Below are positions 42,027 to 52,210 of a stretch of DNA of 64,000 nt, in pieces. The position numbers and the translations under genes are program-made. The notes beneath the pieces were generated by a model, which saw only the letters and a program-made list of their open reading frames with translations, did no database searches and was not told the DNA's origin. Position 1 is the first letter of the stretch. Every line of letters begins with the position of its first letter. Source of the DNA: Eutreptiella sp. 'Long Island Sound 2002' (lineage: Eukaryota > Euglenozoa > Euglenophyceae > Eutreptiales > Eutreptiaceae); assembly GCA_964036045.1 (NCBI GenBank), contig OZ038398.1, positions 29,705,380 through 29,769,379 of the forward strand. Reading direction: 5' to 3'.

Positions 42027-42423
42027 CATCTCACATTTCTTTGAAATCTGTCCGAGAGTATTGGCTTGATGGTTTGAATGTTTTGTGCTCGCCACCGTTC
42101 GATGCCCGTTGCCATCGATGTGGTCAACTACTTTGGGGCCGGGTTGTTTCCCCAGATGATAGTGCAGTCCGTACCACCAACCTCTTTGGGGTGCCACCCA
42201 CAGATGTGATTACTAGTGCGATCTTTGAGTTCCGAAATGACTTGTTTGCCAACTATGTACAACAAGGGAGGGCGGAAGGGGAGAAGCAGGCTCGAATCAT
42301 TCTCGGTGGAACCATGAAGGATTTTGTAGCTAAGCCTAGGGCTACAGTTATAAAAAAAGAGTCCATGCTCACAATGCATGCAACACCATCTAAACGAGGT
42401 ATAGCCTACCTACTAGTGTAATC
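42027..42423 (+). pseudogene. Possible coding remnant with a C-x2-C motif, unknown
   Basis: After the 184-bp repeat ends, a plus-strand frame stays open to a TAA at about 42421 and reads SLKSVREYWLDGLNVLCSPP, then a CHRCGQLLWG motif, then LFGVPPTDVITSAIFEFRND. The composition is protein-like, and the C-x2-C followed by LLWG could be half of a zinc ribbon. There is no ATG upstream within non-repeat sequence, so it would need an upstream exon. I do not recognise the family, and it may be a fragment of an old mobile element. Confidence 0.25.
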
Positions 42424-43592
42424 AGGCAAATGCATCAAAGCTGAGTCCTAGCTCAGAAGCATAGATTAGAAAGGCAGCCCTAGACAATTGTAACCTTCGT
42501 GAATAGAAGCAATTTTTTTCTATGCATGTATGTGGCTCTAGTTAGCCAGCAAGATTGTTTAAAGTGTAAAACCGACACTAAGGATGAAAAGTTTTATCTA
42601 GATGAAGAAGATGAAGAAAATGAAGGCAACATTGAAGTATGCGACCCCTTTACATATGTATAGGCATGGTTACTTCATACATTAAGCAATTCTAAGAAAA
42701 AAAGATAGGTTTGATGCATGTTACATGGCTAGGCTTGGTTGCCGGGACGCTACGCGCCCCCCCAACCAAGCCTAGCATATCCTTTCATCATTTGGTCTAA
42801 GACAGGCCTCTCTTCTGGGCTCAAAATGTGCAAAAACGATAAAAATATTGAAAAAATAGCTGTTTCGCGGTTCCAAATTGTTCAAAACAACCCTACTTTG
42901 GCAAACATGAAGTTCAACGATCTGAATGCAATGTTTCGTAACTCCGTTTTGCACACTTTGATACAATGACCTACCTTACTTTGCTGTGGAAAAGACAACA
43001 TGTTTCGACACAATGTTTCCGATTGAAGGCTACAAAAAACAGCGAAACTGCATTTTTTCAGCAAAGCGCAACTCATTTGCCCTCGGCATTATGGTAGTAG
43101 TGACCGATTGCTCTTTACGCCTCCCCAACCGGCTCCATCTTTGCTATCTATATGTGTATGCTGCCTTGCTAGCTGAAGAAGGAGTTTAGTAACAAACATA
43201 CGAGCCTCGATGAAAACCCACATTTGTAGCACTGTAGTTGCCAAAGAAAACTTGTAATTTTCACCAATGCTTTGCCTTTTGCTACAAGCACGTTTAAAAA
43301 TACCAAATTAACCTTTGCATTGTCTTCGGCTCCCATGCAGAGATTTTCGATGGGCTAGGTCTCCATTCTCAACTCTGCCATATGGGTAAGCATTGAGTCT
43401 ACTTTTTGAGCATGAAATTCAGAAACAACAAACATTGTCCCAAAAACAGTCTTTGGCGACCTACTTTTCCAACTTTGGATATTTCTGCCTACAATATTTA
43501 TTTTTCTGTGCCCAAGTCACGTATCATAGCTTTGCATGCGATAGTAGGTTGTTTGAGACAGCTAGTGCACATACAAAAAGATAATGGAAACA
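42424..43592. other. A+T-rich stretch without a recognisable gene
   Basis: Base composition drops to clearly A+T-rich compared with the flanks. Only short frames occur. The one structured item is a long inverted repeat at 42728-42776, listed separately. The stretch ends at the inferred left boundary of the outer LTR retrotransposon. Confidence 0.55.
42728..42776. other. 14-bp perfect inverted repeat (foldback)
   Basis: GCTAGGCTTGGTTG (42728-42741) and CAACCAAGCCTAGC (42763-42776) pair perfectly around a G+C-rich 21-base centre containing CGCTACGCG and a C run, inside A+T-rich DNA. It could be a small foldback element or a transcript-end hairpin. Confidence 0.75.
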
Positions 43593-44303
43593 AGTAAGAA
43601 AAAGTCACTGCCATGTCTTCCTTGGAGGGCTTGATCCAGGCTAAGCCCCCCTTAAAACCCTTTGTTGATGCCAAGACAAACTTAAGTGTTTTTATCTCTC
43701 TTTTGTTGCCTAAAGTACACTTTCTCAAAGTAACTAGGGTTGTGACCCTAGCCCCCCCATGAAGTTCACCCCTACCACTCAACTGAGCGGAGGTACCTTC
43801 CTTCATGGAGGACATACCAAAATAAATCAGGCATTTCATGCTTGTTGGCCTTGGAGGTTAAGCCTAAGTGGTCTCCCACCCCAAGACCCCTATACTCAAT
43901 TGTTTCTACCACTTATTGTGGTCCTACTTTGTAACTGTTTCTGAATTCAGTTGCTTGGCCAAGTCATTTTCTGTGTGGTCCTGACATCTATGCTCCTCAG
44001 TCCTAACCAGCACCATTTCACCCAAAAGAGTGCACATGAAGTGCCTAATGCAACCTCTGAGGCTAGAGTCTGACCAATTTTCATATAAAACCTTTTGTAT
44101 TATCCATTTGTGATTGAATCTATGTGCATAAACCTGCTTTGTCTATCTGCAGCCCTTCTGTGTTACACTGGATTCCAAAACCAATCATTGATTCGATCCA
44201 CATTCAGTCCTTGCTCTACTTGCTGCTTTGGTTTGGGGTTTTCAACTACAAAACCTGCAGGAATACATCAAAAGACCTAGGGCATAATTCAAGGACATCT
44301 TTC
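43593..44303 (+). repeat. Inferred 5' LTR of the outer element
   Basis: The left boundary is inferred from AGTAAGAAAAAGT at 43593-43605, identical to the first 13 bases of the inner element's LTR read in its own direction. A second shared block, CTGCAGCCCTTC (44147-44158), also occurs in the inner LTR. The right boundary is set by the candidate primer-binding site. That gives about 711 bp against 796 bp for the inner LTR. A hairpin CTAGGGT-TGTG-ACCCTAG lies at 43734-43751. The matching 3' LTR lies outside the window, so the call rests on comparison with the inner element. Confidence 0.6.
44084..44090 (+). promoter_or_regulatory. Possible TATA box in the outer LTR
   Basis: TATAAAA sits in CATATAAAACC, 63 bp before the CTGCAGCCCTTC block shared by both LTRs and about 300 bp before the gag ATG. 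The inner LTR has no equally good match at the corresponding place, so its promoter role is uncertain. Confidence 0.35.
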
Positions 44304-44318
44304 CGATAGCAGAGACAG
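44304..44318 (+). other. Candidate primer-binding site of the outer element
   Basis: CGATAGCAGAGACAG (44304-44318) lines up with the inner element's site, which starts TGGTAGCAAGAGGCAG, with a few mismatches and one gap. It contains TAGCAGAG as in primer sites complementary to initiator-methionine tRNA. It lies about 70 bases before the gag ATG, similar to the spacing in the inner element. The first bases (CGA for TGG) have decayed or the site is displaced. Confidence 0.4.
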
Positions 44319-44385
44319 TCCCTTGTGACCTTTTGAACCGACCCTGAGAAGAAGTGCAGAACAAAAGCTCAACAACAAGTTCATC

Positions 44386-46578
44386 ATGTCCACGCCAAGC
44401 GTCAGGACCTGGCCTATCCGAACTGTCCAAGTACAAATGGGCAGCATGTTCCACCCAATGAGTGAACCACCTCACCGAGCTCCACATCATCTCAGTGGCG
44501 CATCTGGGTCCCAAGGAGATCCAGAACGCAGAGGGGCGGAAGAGAATAAAGGCCTTACCACCCAGGCCTTAGCAGCACACGGTGGAGACAGCTTCAGTCA
44601 CCTCCACAGACGTGTGGCTGCTTCAGTATCAAGATCAAATTGTCCAGCTTCATCCTCAACTGCCATTGAAGGACCTGAGGAGTATGAGGAGCTGAAGCAG
44701 AAGATGGATGAGTACATCCTACATCAGGAGTACTACAAATCCATCCGTGGGGAGGATGGAGAGGAGCCACTGGCTGTACATGGATCCATACCACGTACAG
44801 ACCTAGGGTCCTACGCGCACTCGGGTCCTCCGTCCACTGCATCCCTGCCAAGACGAACAAGACCTGAGTATCCGAGACCATGTTATCCAACCCCAAGGGC
44901 TCCCGAAGTGGGCCCAACACGAGTCGAAGAACAACATCATCCAAGGCCATCCTACGGTGCCCTGGATCAAACGGCCGAGCTGTTGGCCAAATTCCTGTCT
45001 GGATCAGAAGATCCAGATGTGACGGCCTTATCGGAGGCCATTAAGGCTAAACTGGGTATTGCAGAACCCTTACCCAAGCCTGAGTTGCCCTCTCTCTGTC
45101 CAGGGCTGAGTACCCTGGCCGAAGATCTCAAGAGATCAAGGGTCTCAAGGCTGTTGCCTAAGGTTACCTGCCCCAGCCCCTTTCACCCCCGTGCCAGGAC
45201 TGTGCCTATGGCGGATCTACAGGACGTGCCTTTCACAGAGAGTGAGAGGAGAGGGCTGTCAGCCCTGGCCCCTCTTGCCGGCGTGTCGCCTACAGGCCTA
45301 ACTCCGGGGGGTGGGAAGACGGGCAGACCAATTGCCCAGGCGAACATCCAGCTGGAACTGCCGGAGTTCGACCCCAAAAATCTGCCTGAATGGGCAGAAG
45401 AATTTGCAGAGTTCCTTTTGTTGACTGGCCAATCCCATGTGGATGTGGCCACCAAATGTTCACTGCTAAAACGCTCATGCAAAAAGAAATTTTTGCAAAA
45501 ACAGGTCAAACAGATTGTGAAGACCTGTTCTACTTGGGCAGAGGTACTCCTGAGGTTAGAGAAAACATTTCCAGTCTATGAGACTGACCTCAGCGTACGC
45601 ACACAGATCGAGGAGCTACCTATGCTCCCGGAGTTTCCATCCGCTGCGCGAATTTCTGAGTATGTGTGCGACTTGGAGTACTTATTTTCGAGGATGAATA
45701 TGGGCTCCTACGGAGCCACTGAGCCCCACCTGTGGCTCATGAGTAAGATCCCCCAGCGTACGTGGGATGATTGCCGCTCCACCTCTGAGAGGAAGAGCAG
45801 GACCCACTCGTACGATACACTGGTGGATCTCTTGATTGAGCTAGCTCTTGATAGAGAGAACGACTCCCACATGGAGAAGTTCCTCAAGAAGCATTTGGGA
45901 CGAGGTGGTACCCCTACCCCCGAACGTGGCGAAGGGAAGGGGCATAAAAATCCCACAAACACCAACCAGGGAGGTGGTAAAGGGAGGGGCAACCTACGTG
46001 CCATGAACGAGGTTCAACCTGATGCAGGCACACCCCCCCTGTTCTACTGCCGACCTGTCAATGACAAGGGGGGACCTTGTCATGCCTCTGACTGCGATCT
46101 CCGCAGTGGCTGTATGCTGCAGATGAAACGTCAGCAGCACACCAAAGATGGGAAACAGGTGACCCATCAGGACCACTTCAGGTGTACCATCACCTGTGGT
46201 TACTGTGGCAAACGTTGTCACTACGAGGACGAATGCCACATCAAGAAACGCGAGAGTGACAAACTCAAGCGTCAGGAGGCGGAGCGCCAGAAGACCCAGA
46301 CGCCCGCCAGAAATCCCCCGAATGGGGATAAAGGTAAAGGAGGTGGCAAGGGGGGTGGCAAAACTGGACCCCCTAACCCCCAGAGGCGCTCATCAGCGCC
46401 CGTTGCTACACCGACTCCTGCTGCTACACCCGCTCCTGCCGCAGGTGTCCCCCAGAAGCGCCCCCAAGGGGATAACGCTACCCCTGAGGGGAATAATTCT
46501 AACAAGAGGCGCTTGGCCTGGATGGCCAAGTCCCTCATGGCTGCAGGGGTGGATGTGAAATTCCCTGATGAGGAATAG
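44386..46578 (+). CDS. Gag polyprotein of the outer element
   Basis: The 730-codon frame starts at an ATG and is intact. The N-terminal third is low-complexity and Pro/Ser-rich. A capsid-like helical region follows from about residue 320, starting near LELPEFDPKNLPEWAEEFAE and ending in a charged segment near residue 500. A C-x2-C-x4-H-x4-C zinc knuckle lies at C604, C607, H612 and C617, then a Gly/Lys- and Pro/Ala-rich tail. Gag forms the particle and the knuckle binds element RNA. It is clearly homologous to the inner Gag over the capsid and knuckle. It ends at TAG (46576-46578) followed by GGG, and the same frame continues into protease. Although pol is dead, an intact gag could still make particles. 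Confidence 0.88.
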   Translation: MSTPSVRTWPIRTVQVQMGSMFHPMSEPPHRAPHHLSGASGSQGDPERRGAEENKGLTTQALAAHGGDSFSHLHRRVAASVSRSNCPASSSTAIEGPEEYEELKQKMDEYILHQEYYKSIRGEDGEEPLAVHGSIPRTDLGSYAHSGPPSTASLPRRTRPEYPRPCYPTPRAPEVGPTRVEEQHHPRPSYGALDQTAELLAKFLSGSEDPDVTALSEAIKAKLGIAEPLPKPELPSLCPGLSTLAEDLKRSRVSRLLPKVTCPSPFHPRARTVPMADLQDVPFTESERRGLSALAPLAGVSPTGLTPGGGKTGRPIAQANIQLELPEFDPKNLPEWAEEFAEFLLLTGQSHVDVATKCSLLKRSCKKKFLQKQVKQIVKTCSTWAEVLLRLEKTFPVYETDLSVRTQIEELPMLPEFPSAARISEYVCDLEYLFSRMNMGSYGATEPHLWLMSKIPQRTWDDCRSTSERKSRTHSYDTLVDLLIELALDRENDSHMEKFLKKHLGRGGTPTPERGEGKGHKNPTNTNQGGGKGRGNLRAMNEVQPDAGTPPLFYCRPVNDKGGPCHASDCDLRSGCMLQMKRQQHTKDGKQVTHQDHFRCTITCGYCGKRCHYEDECHIKKRESDKLKRQEAERQKTQTPARNPPNGDKGKGGGKGGGKTGPPNPQRRSSAPVATPTPAATPAPAAGVPQKRPQGDNATPEGNNSNKRRLAWMAKSLMAAGVDVKFPDEE
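46576..46578 (+). promoter_or_regulatory. Gag stop codon, proposed readthrough site (outer)
   Basis: A TAG followed by GGG is the only break between the gag frame and the protease frame. Eight codons later comes DLVFW, also present at the same place in the inner element. The first pol codons contain no ATG, so pol would be reached by reading through this stop. Confidence 0.55.
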
Positions 46579-48449
46579 GGGGTCGGCTCCGAAGAGGAGG
46601 ACTTGGTTTTCTGGATCCTCGTGAAAATCGGGGATCAGGTTTTTCGAGCGGTGCTTGATACCGGTGCAACACTTTCCATAGTGGCCCGGCGCCTGCTTAA
46701 AACTTTCAGGAAAACTAAGACCGTGGCCATAAGAGTAGGGGATGGGCGTACCATCCACTCCTTGGGGGGGGTCGATGTGACCATATGTCTGGGCGACGAA
46801 ACCGTGACCCAACACTGCAGAGTGTTGGACACTGACGCCTTTGACATCGTCATTGGCACCGACTTTCTAAGAAGGAACCCCCAGGTAAAAATGCTGTCCC
46901 TACAGCGTCCTTACTCTTTGCACTGCGACTTTGGCAGTGGGCTATTCTCCGTTCCTTTGGAGCTGTCAGGACGAAAAGAGTCTGGGCTGCGCTACGCAGC
47001 CAAGACGAACTATCGTACTGAAAACTACCAGCTGGCCCGTCATGTTCTTGAAAATGGACTGGCGGCCCTACAGGTAAACCTGGATGAGATCCAGGTGGAA
47101 TTGTTTGCGAGCCAACAACAGCACATCATGCAGTTGTACTGCTCGAAACAAATGAACAATGCTTTCCGTTTCTTCTGAAAAGCAATGGGCCTAGCGTATG
47201 CTAACCCTCCCTTCTCCCTGCTCGCGAAGGTTCTAACCAAGATCGCTTATGAAGGAGGAAGGGTTGTTATGTGCACCCCTGACTGGGGTTGCTCTGGTGA
47301 ACATGCTTACTGGCGCCGTATGCTTGACCGAATGACTGTGGGAAGAGTGCAACTCCCTGACGGCCCCATCTATGTGCCTGAGGACTCAGACACAGCCATG
47401 CAGGCCCCTGAGTGGGCCAGTTTCCTGTCCATCATCGATGGATCTCTCAATCCTGTACCCCTGTGTGACCTGGACCAGGTGCTACTAAAAGAGGTCATGG
47501 CCGAAAATTGTGGCCTGACCCTTTATGATCTCAAAAATCGATCTCCTGAGCACCTATCTGCCACACTTACAGGGTGTGAGTCTCCTGATGACTATCTGGA
47601 ACCTGCAGCTGTAAAAGAGGATGCTGACGACCAACTGTCTGAGATCGCCAGCACTATTCCCTCTGTTGATCCCAGCTGTGTTGACCTAAAACATAGTGCT
47701 TTCCTGGCCCAGCTGTTGCTAGAGGAGGTAGATCTAGAGTCAACCTCTGAACCCGCTTCCTCTGTTGGGAAACCAGTGCTACACATGCAGCCTGTGCACA
47801 CAGGTGAACCCGTGGCCCAGAGTGCTGATGCTCTGGCACGGCCTGCTGCTAATAACATGCCATTGTCTGAGCATGACACTCAAGAACTCCGACGGCTGTT
47901 GTACCTGAAGGCCGAAGGTATTGAGCGCCAAGAGCGGCTGCAATACCTCAGACAGACCTGGAAATACTCCATCTGGTCTGAGGAGGACGATGAGTCCTAT
48001 ACGTTGCCTGATCCTGAGATACCTCCAGTGTATTCTCTACACTATGGGCAGGAATCTTCCCCTGAGTGGGACGATGGTACTGTACCTGCCGAAACTGCTG
48101 ATCGGCATAAAAAGAAAGAACATGGAAAAAGCAACCTCCATGCTGAGGAGGATTTCCTTCAGAAACTCGAGAGTCTTAACCTTGACCCCCGCCTGAAGAA
48201 ACTGCTGGTAACCTATGAGGAGGTGTTCGGCGCCTTGCCGCCTCCCCTTTCTTGTAAAAAACTGGTCCAGATGGACCTGAAATTGAAACCAGAATTTGAA
48301 AAGACGTGAGTGAGGCGTCGTCCCTATCCCGCTTCACAGGAACAGGTTGAAGAAATCGAGCGCCAGATCCAAGAATGCATTGATGCTGGCCTCGTTGAAG
48401 AGTATAAACATGGGGACTATCCCCATCACTGCAGTCCCTGTTTCCTGGA
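46579..48449 (+). pseudogene. Outer pol, part 1: protease, N-P-P-F module, start of RT; two nonsense codons
   Basis: The frame continues from gag. An aspartic protease begins with FRAVLDTGATLS (catalytic D-T-G, codon at about 46657) and has the flap-like IVIGTDFL. A module with VELFASQQQ (47095 on), LAYANPPFSLL (NPPF at 47203-47214) and TPDWG follows, then a long acidic linker and the start of reverse transcriptase (KLVQMDLKLKPEF, RRRPYP, IERQIQECIDAGLV, CSPCFL). A TGA at 47176-47178 replaces a residue that is Trp in the inner element. A second TGA at 48307-48309 precedes the RRRPYP motif. The RT core then breaks off at about 48447-48450. It is homologous throughout to the inner Pol. Not functional as it stands. 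Confidence 0.88.
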
Positions 48450-50177
48450 TGGACCTCCAGAGAGGAAGAGTGTTTCCAGGAGTTGAAGAAGAAGATTGCC
48501 TCCTCCAACTGCCTGGGAGTGCCCCGCCCTGAGGGCGAGATAGTCCTGATCACTGATGCCAGTGATGTAGGGGGGGGAGGTACGATCTACCAATGGCAGG
48601 AGCTTAACCCCGCTGAACTAACCCACTGCCATTATCGTACTACTGGACTGAACCGTGATGGTTCGTTGAAACATGACTATCCTACCAGTGAGTGGCGACT
48701 GGTGCCACTGGGACACTGGAATTGGAAATGGAACCAAGCGCGTTCCAACTACAGCACCTATGACCAGGAACTCCTGGCCGGTATGTTGGTGCTATCGTCA
48801 CAATCCCGACTCCTGGGATCTAACCCTATTGTCTGGCTGTGTGACCAGGAGCCTGTGAAGTCTTTTCAGAAGGGCCCACCACCGGAAAAAGCAAAGCTAA
48901 AACGGTGGTGGACTTACCTGAGCCAGTTCAGGCTGACAGTGCATCATATCCCCGGGATTAAGAATGAACTGTCTGACTATATATCGCGCAACAACTTCGA
49001 TGCGCTTATTGGTGAGAGCTCTGAGGCGCTCGCCAAAGAGGCTTTCCAGCGTATGGATGTCCAGCTTGACCTGTCCATGCGCACTGCTGGAATCCTGGAG
49101 GGTTGGAGTCTAACCGACTATCAGTCAGAGTATGAAGAAATTCTCCAAACCCTCAGCACTGGTCTCGAACCCCGTGTCATTGACGGGCACCAGTGGTATA
49201 AAAACAATCAGTACCTCTTCTACGAGGACCGAATTGTGGTGCCTGAGGCACGACTGGATGGGTGCCTACAGTGGTCCCATCTCAGTTCTGGTCACACTGG
49301 CGCTAATCGCTCAGTGGACTTCTTCCGTGAGTGTTTCTACTCTAGTCTAACCTTGACTGAACTGAGGTCGCGTATGCAGACCATTGTGGATGCTTGTGGC
49401 TGTCATGCCAGCAAGCAGAGCGACAGTAGGGATGGGGGTCTGATCTCCAGCTTACCCATACCCTATTGTGCTAACTCTCTACTCTACGTGGATTACATCC
49501 ACGGCCTACCACGCTTTGGCGGCTATGATAGTTGCCTCGTGGTCACCTGTGGTCTATCTCGCTTCACCCGTGTGTTCCCTTGCAATAAGAAAATCACAGG
49601 TGAGCAGACTGTAAAAATGTTGGTCGAACAATGGTTCGAACCCTATGGAGCACCTAAACAGGTGCACTCTGATGAAGATGTACGCATCCGCAGTGACACT
49701 GGGTGGTACAAACGAGTGCTAAATGCCCTCAACGTGGAGGTAACCACAGGTGTGCCCTATACTCACACGTCTAACCCTCTCTGTGAGAGACAGAACCGTG
49801 TGGTGGAGCAAAACTTAAGAATCCTGATGAAACAGGAGCGCACCAAGGACTGGGTACGCCTAGTGCCCTGGGCAGTTCTGTCCATGAACTCCCAGCGGAG
49901 CTCTTCTACGGGTTTCACCCCCCACGAACTGTTCCATGGAGGACGACCTGCATGGTTCTTCAAAACCCCTTTCCCTGAGGACTTCAAGAGCCCTGTGGGA
50001 GATTGGCTGGAACACAAGCAGTCTCTGGCTAACCAGGCTGGTACTAACCTGAGGCACATTCGTGACCGTGAACAGAGCCGACGGAACCGCCTACGGCGAC
50101 CTGCCAGCTTCAAGGTTGGTGACCTTGTTTTGGTACACCATTCACGCCTACCCTCCTGGCCACGTAACTGCCTACAG
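48450..50177 (+). pseudogene. Outer pol, part 2: RNase H and integrase, cut by the inner insertion
   Basis: This part is in a different frame from part 1. Compared with the inner Pol, about 241 codons (roughly 720 bp) are missing at the junction: the whole RT palm, including the position of the catalytic aspartates. RNase H keeps TDAS, the Glu in DQELLAG, CDQEP and SDYISR. Integrase has H-x4-H (SHLSSGH), but the zinc pair is C-G-C-H-A-S where the inner element has C-P-C-R-S-C, so the last Cys is lost. The catalytic core keeps YVDY, SDEDVR and CERQNR. The frame is interrupted after PSWPRN near 50177 by the inner element. Confidence 0.9.
50173..50177. repeat. Target site duplication, left copy (TACAG)
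   Basis: TACAG precedes the left LTR of the inner element and recurs at 61575-61579 directly after the right LTR. The last base (G) is also found next to the internal end of the right LTR, so a 4-bp duplication cannot be excluded. Removing the insertion and one copy keeps the outer reading frame open, as expected for a clean insertion. Confidence 0.85.
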
Positions 50178-50973
50178 AAAAGTTTATAGTGTTTTCAGCA
50201 CTGTGTTTTTGCTTCTCCTGCTGCTTGTTGTTGCTGTAGGGTGTCCTGCTGCTGGTTTTGGATGATGAAAAGCTTTTGTTTGTTGAAATACAGTAAAGCC
50301 AACTCAATCCAGGATAGCCCAAGCCAACAGTATGCAAAGAGAAGGTAATCCAGGATCAAAGCATGAAGGGCTGCAGTGTAAACAGTGAAAGATGATTAGA
50401 TATTCACAGAAACTGCAACTCAGGATACAAATGAATGCATATTCACAGAGATAGCTGAAATGTTTTGGGAAAAGAGTTAGAAAACTGCCTCAGGATCACT
50501 CTCTCTCCATAGTGCCATCTTAGGAGATGTGCACTCTTTGTTTTGGGTCCCATATGTGCTGAGGTGGCATGGTATGTGGCGATGAGGTCACTGCCATGTC
50601 ACATGGGATCTTCCTACTTAGTTAGGCTGACCAGGAATTGAACCCAGGACCTCTCAAAAAGAGGTGCCTAACCCCCTATGGTGCATACCACTAGGGCAGA
50701 TAAGTATTCATGGAAAAACATAGATAAATTCATAGGCTCTACCTTAGGTATGTCAGTGCTCAGTCAACTCAGGAAAAGATGTTTTACTTCTGATTGAAAG
50801 GGGATTAAGGGGTCCACTCAATATCCTGATTGGGTGTTTGGTTCCATAGGTCAAAATGTGTTCTCACCACTTTTGGCTGGACCAATACTAAGATAAAAAT
50901 GCATGGATGCTCAGTGCATCTCTAATACAACTAGAGTATGTCCCAAAGCAATGGAAAAGCACTTTTTCTTACT
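50178..50973 (-). repeat. 3' LTR of the inner element
   Basis: 796 bp. Read in element direction it begins AGTAAGAAAAAGTGC and ends near CACTATAAACTTTT, so it lacks the usual TG...CA ends. It is identical to the other LTR except for one A/G difference (AATACAACTAG here, AATACAGCTAG there). The polypurine tract abuts its start. It contains a tRNA-like segment (50624-50699). Confidence 0.93.
50624..50699 (-). other. tRNA-like / SINE-head-like segment in the LTR (left copy)
   Basis: On the minus strand there is a perfect pol III B-box consensus GGTTCAATTCC (50634-50644), a 5-bp anticodon-type stem ACCTC/GAGGT with a 7-base loop TTTTTGA (50649-50665), and an A-box-like TAGTGGTATGC upstream. The acceptor stem cannot be formed and the D region carries extra bases, so it is not a functional tRNA. 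It may be a tRNA-derived remnant. The same segment lies at 61225-61300 in the other LTR. Confidence 0.45.
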
Positions 50974-50981
50974 CCCCCCTT
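50974..50981 (-). other. Polypurine tract of the inner element
   Basis: AAGGGGGG on the minus strand touches the first base of the 3' LTR (AGTAAG). Its place and composition fit the primer for plus-strand DNA synthesis. Confidence 0.8.
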
Positions 50982-52210
50982 GTGCTGTGGTGGCCACCAC
51001 TGTCGCATTTTAGGAAAAAGGGAATTTTTCTTGGCCTTTCCTTGGTTTCCACATCTACTTTAAAATACCTACAGTCTCCCTCACACTGAAAAATGGGCGC
51101 TCACCATGGCTGGCGTCCTTTTGCTGCTCTGATTGTACAGTTTCCTAAAGAAGACTCAGCGCTCTTGGCGCTGCCGGGGCTCCTGTGGCTTGGTTGGGTT
51201 AGATTGGGAGCATGCCAAACATGTGCATATGCATCCCTTCCTCCAAGACGCAGCGTCGACACAACCCAAACGCAAGACACATTATACACACTCGCATGGG
51301 TTCTCGTAAACCTGCTGGCGACCTGTGACCTGTCTTAGGGCGTAGGGAGTCGAAAAGAAATTAATTTGCCCCTTGGTGGGGTCTTGGTTCTGCTCAGTCT
51401 CTCCAGGCACCTGCGTTTCGGCCCGAACACGGCCTACTCAGCGAGGCTGCGCGTGGGTATCTGCAGAGGCAGGAATGGGAGAATTATGGACGAATCCACG
51501 CAAAAACGAAGCGACGACACCAAAATCCGTCAAATGACGGCGTAGAATTTTTCTGAAACGACACACCTGAGTAGAATCCAATTGTGCATCAAAGGCACAT
51601 TTTTATAGAAATTATAGTCATCTCTGGATTTTTTAAGTCCAGAAATTCATACGCATAAAATGGCGGCGCGCAGGAGCGGCTCCTAGCGAAGCGCCGGAAA
51701 ATGGAAAAATAATGGAATTATAAACGTATGTATCACGTAGTCTTGAAAATGACGAGACACACATTAATAAACAAACATACAGATTCCACCCACACTAATA
51801 GAATCTTCAAAAATTCAAGAATTCGAAAATCAATTGAAAAGACTTCAATGAATCAGGTATAAACTACAGGTATGCTCGTCTTGCATGCCGCATACACATT
51901 GCTCGTCTCGTGTCTCCGTGAACGAGTCGTGTAGCAGCGTTAACAACGATAACCACGATAGGGCGCGGTAGAGGGATTGATTACAAAGATTGCAGATGAT
52001 TAGCGGTCAGATCAGGGTGATTAGTCATACACACAAGTGCATAGCAACGTTCTTCGCGTGCGCCCCTTTTGTTTTCTCTCCTTGCTTCACTTCCCAGCGG
52101 TAGGTAAGGTAGGTACGCCCAGGCGGGGCCACCCCCTGGTGGAGTCAAGATTGTTGTGGAGATGGGCAGGTTTGCCCAACGTGATTGTGCATAGTCGTGC
52201 ATGCACACAC

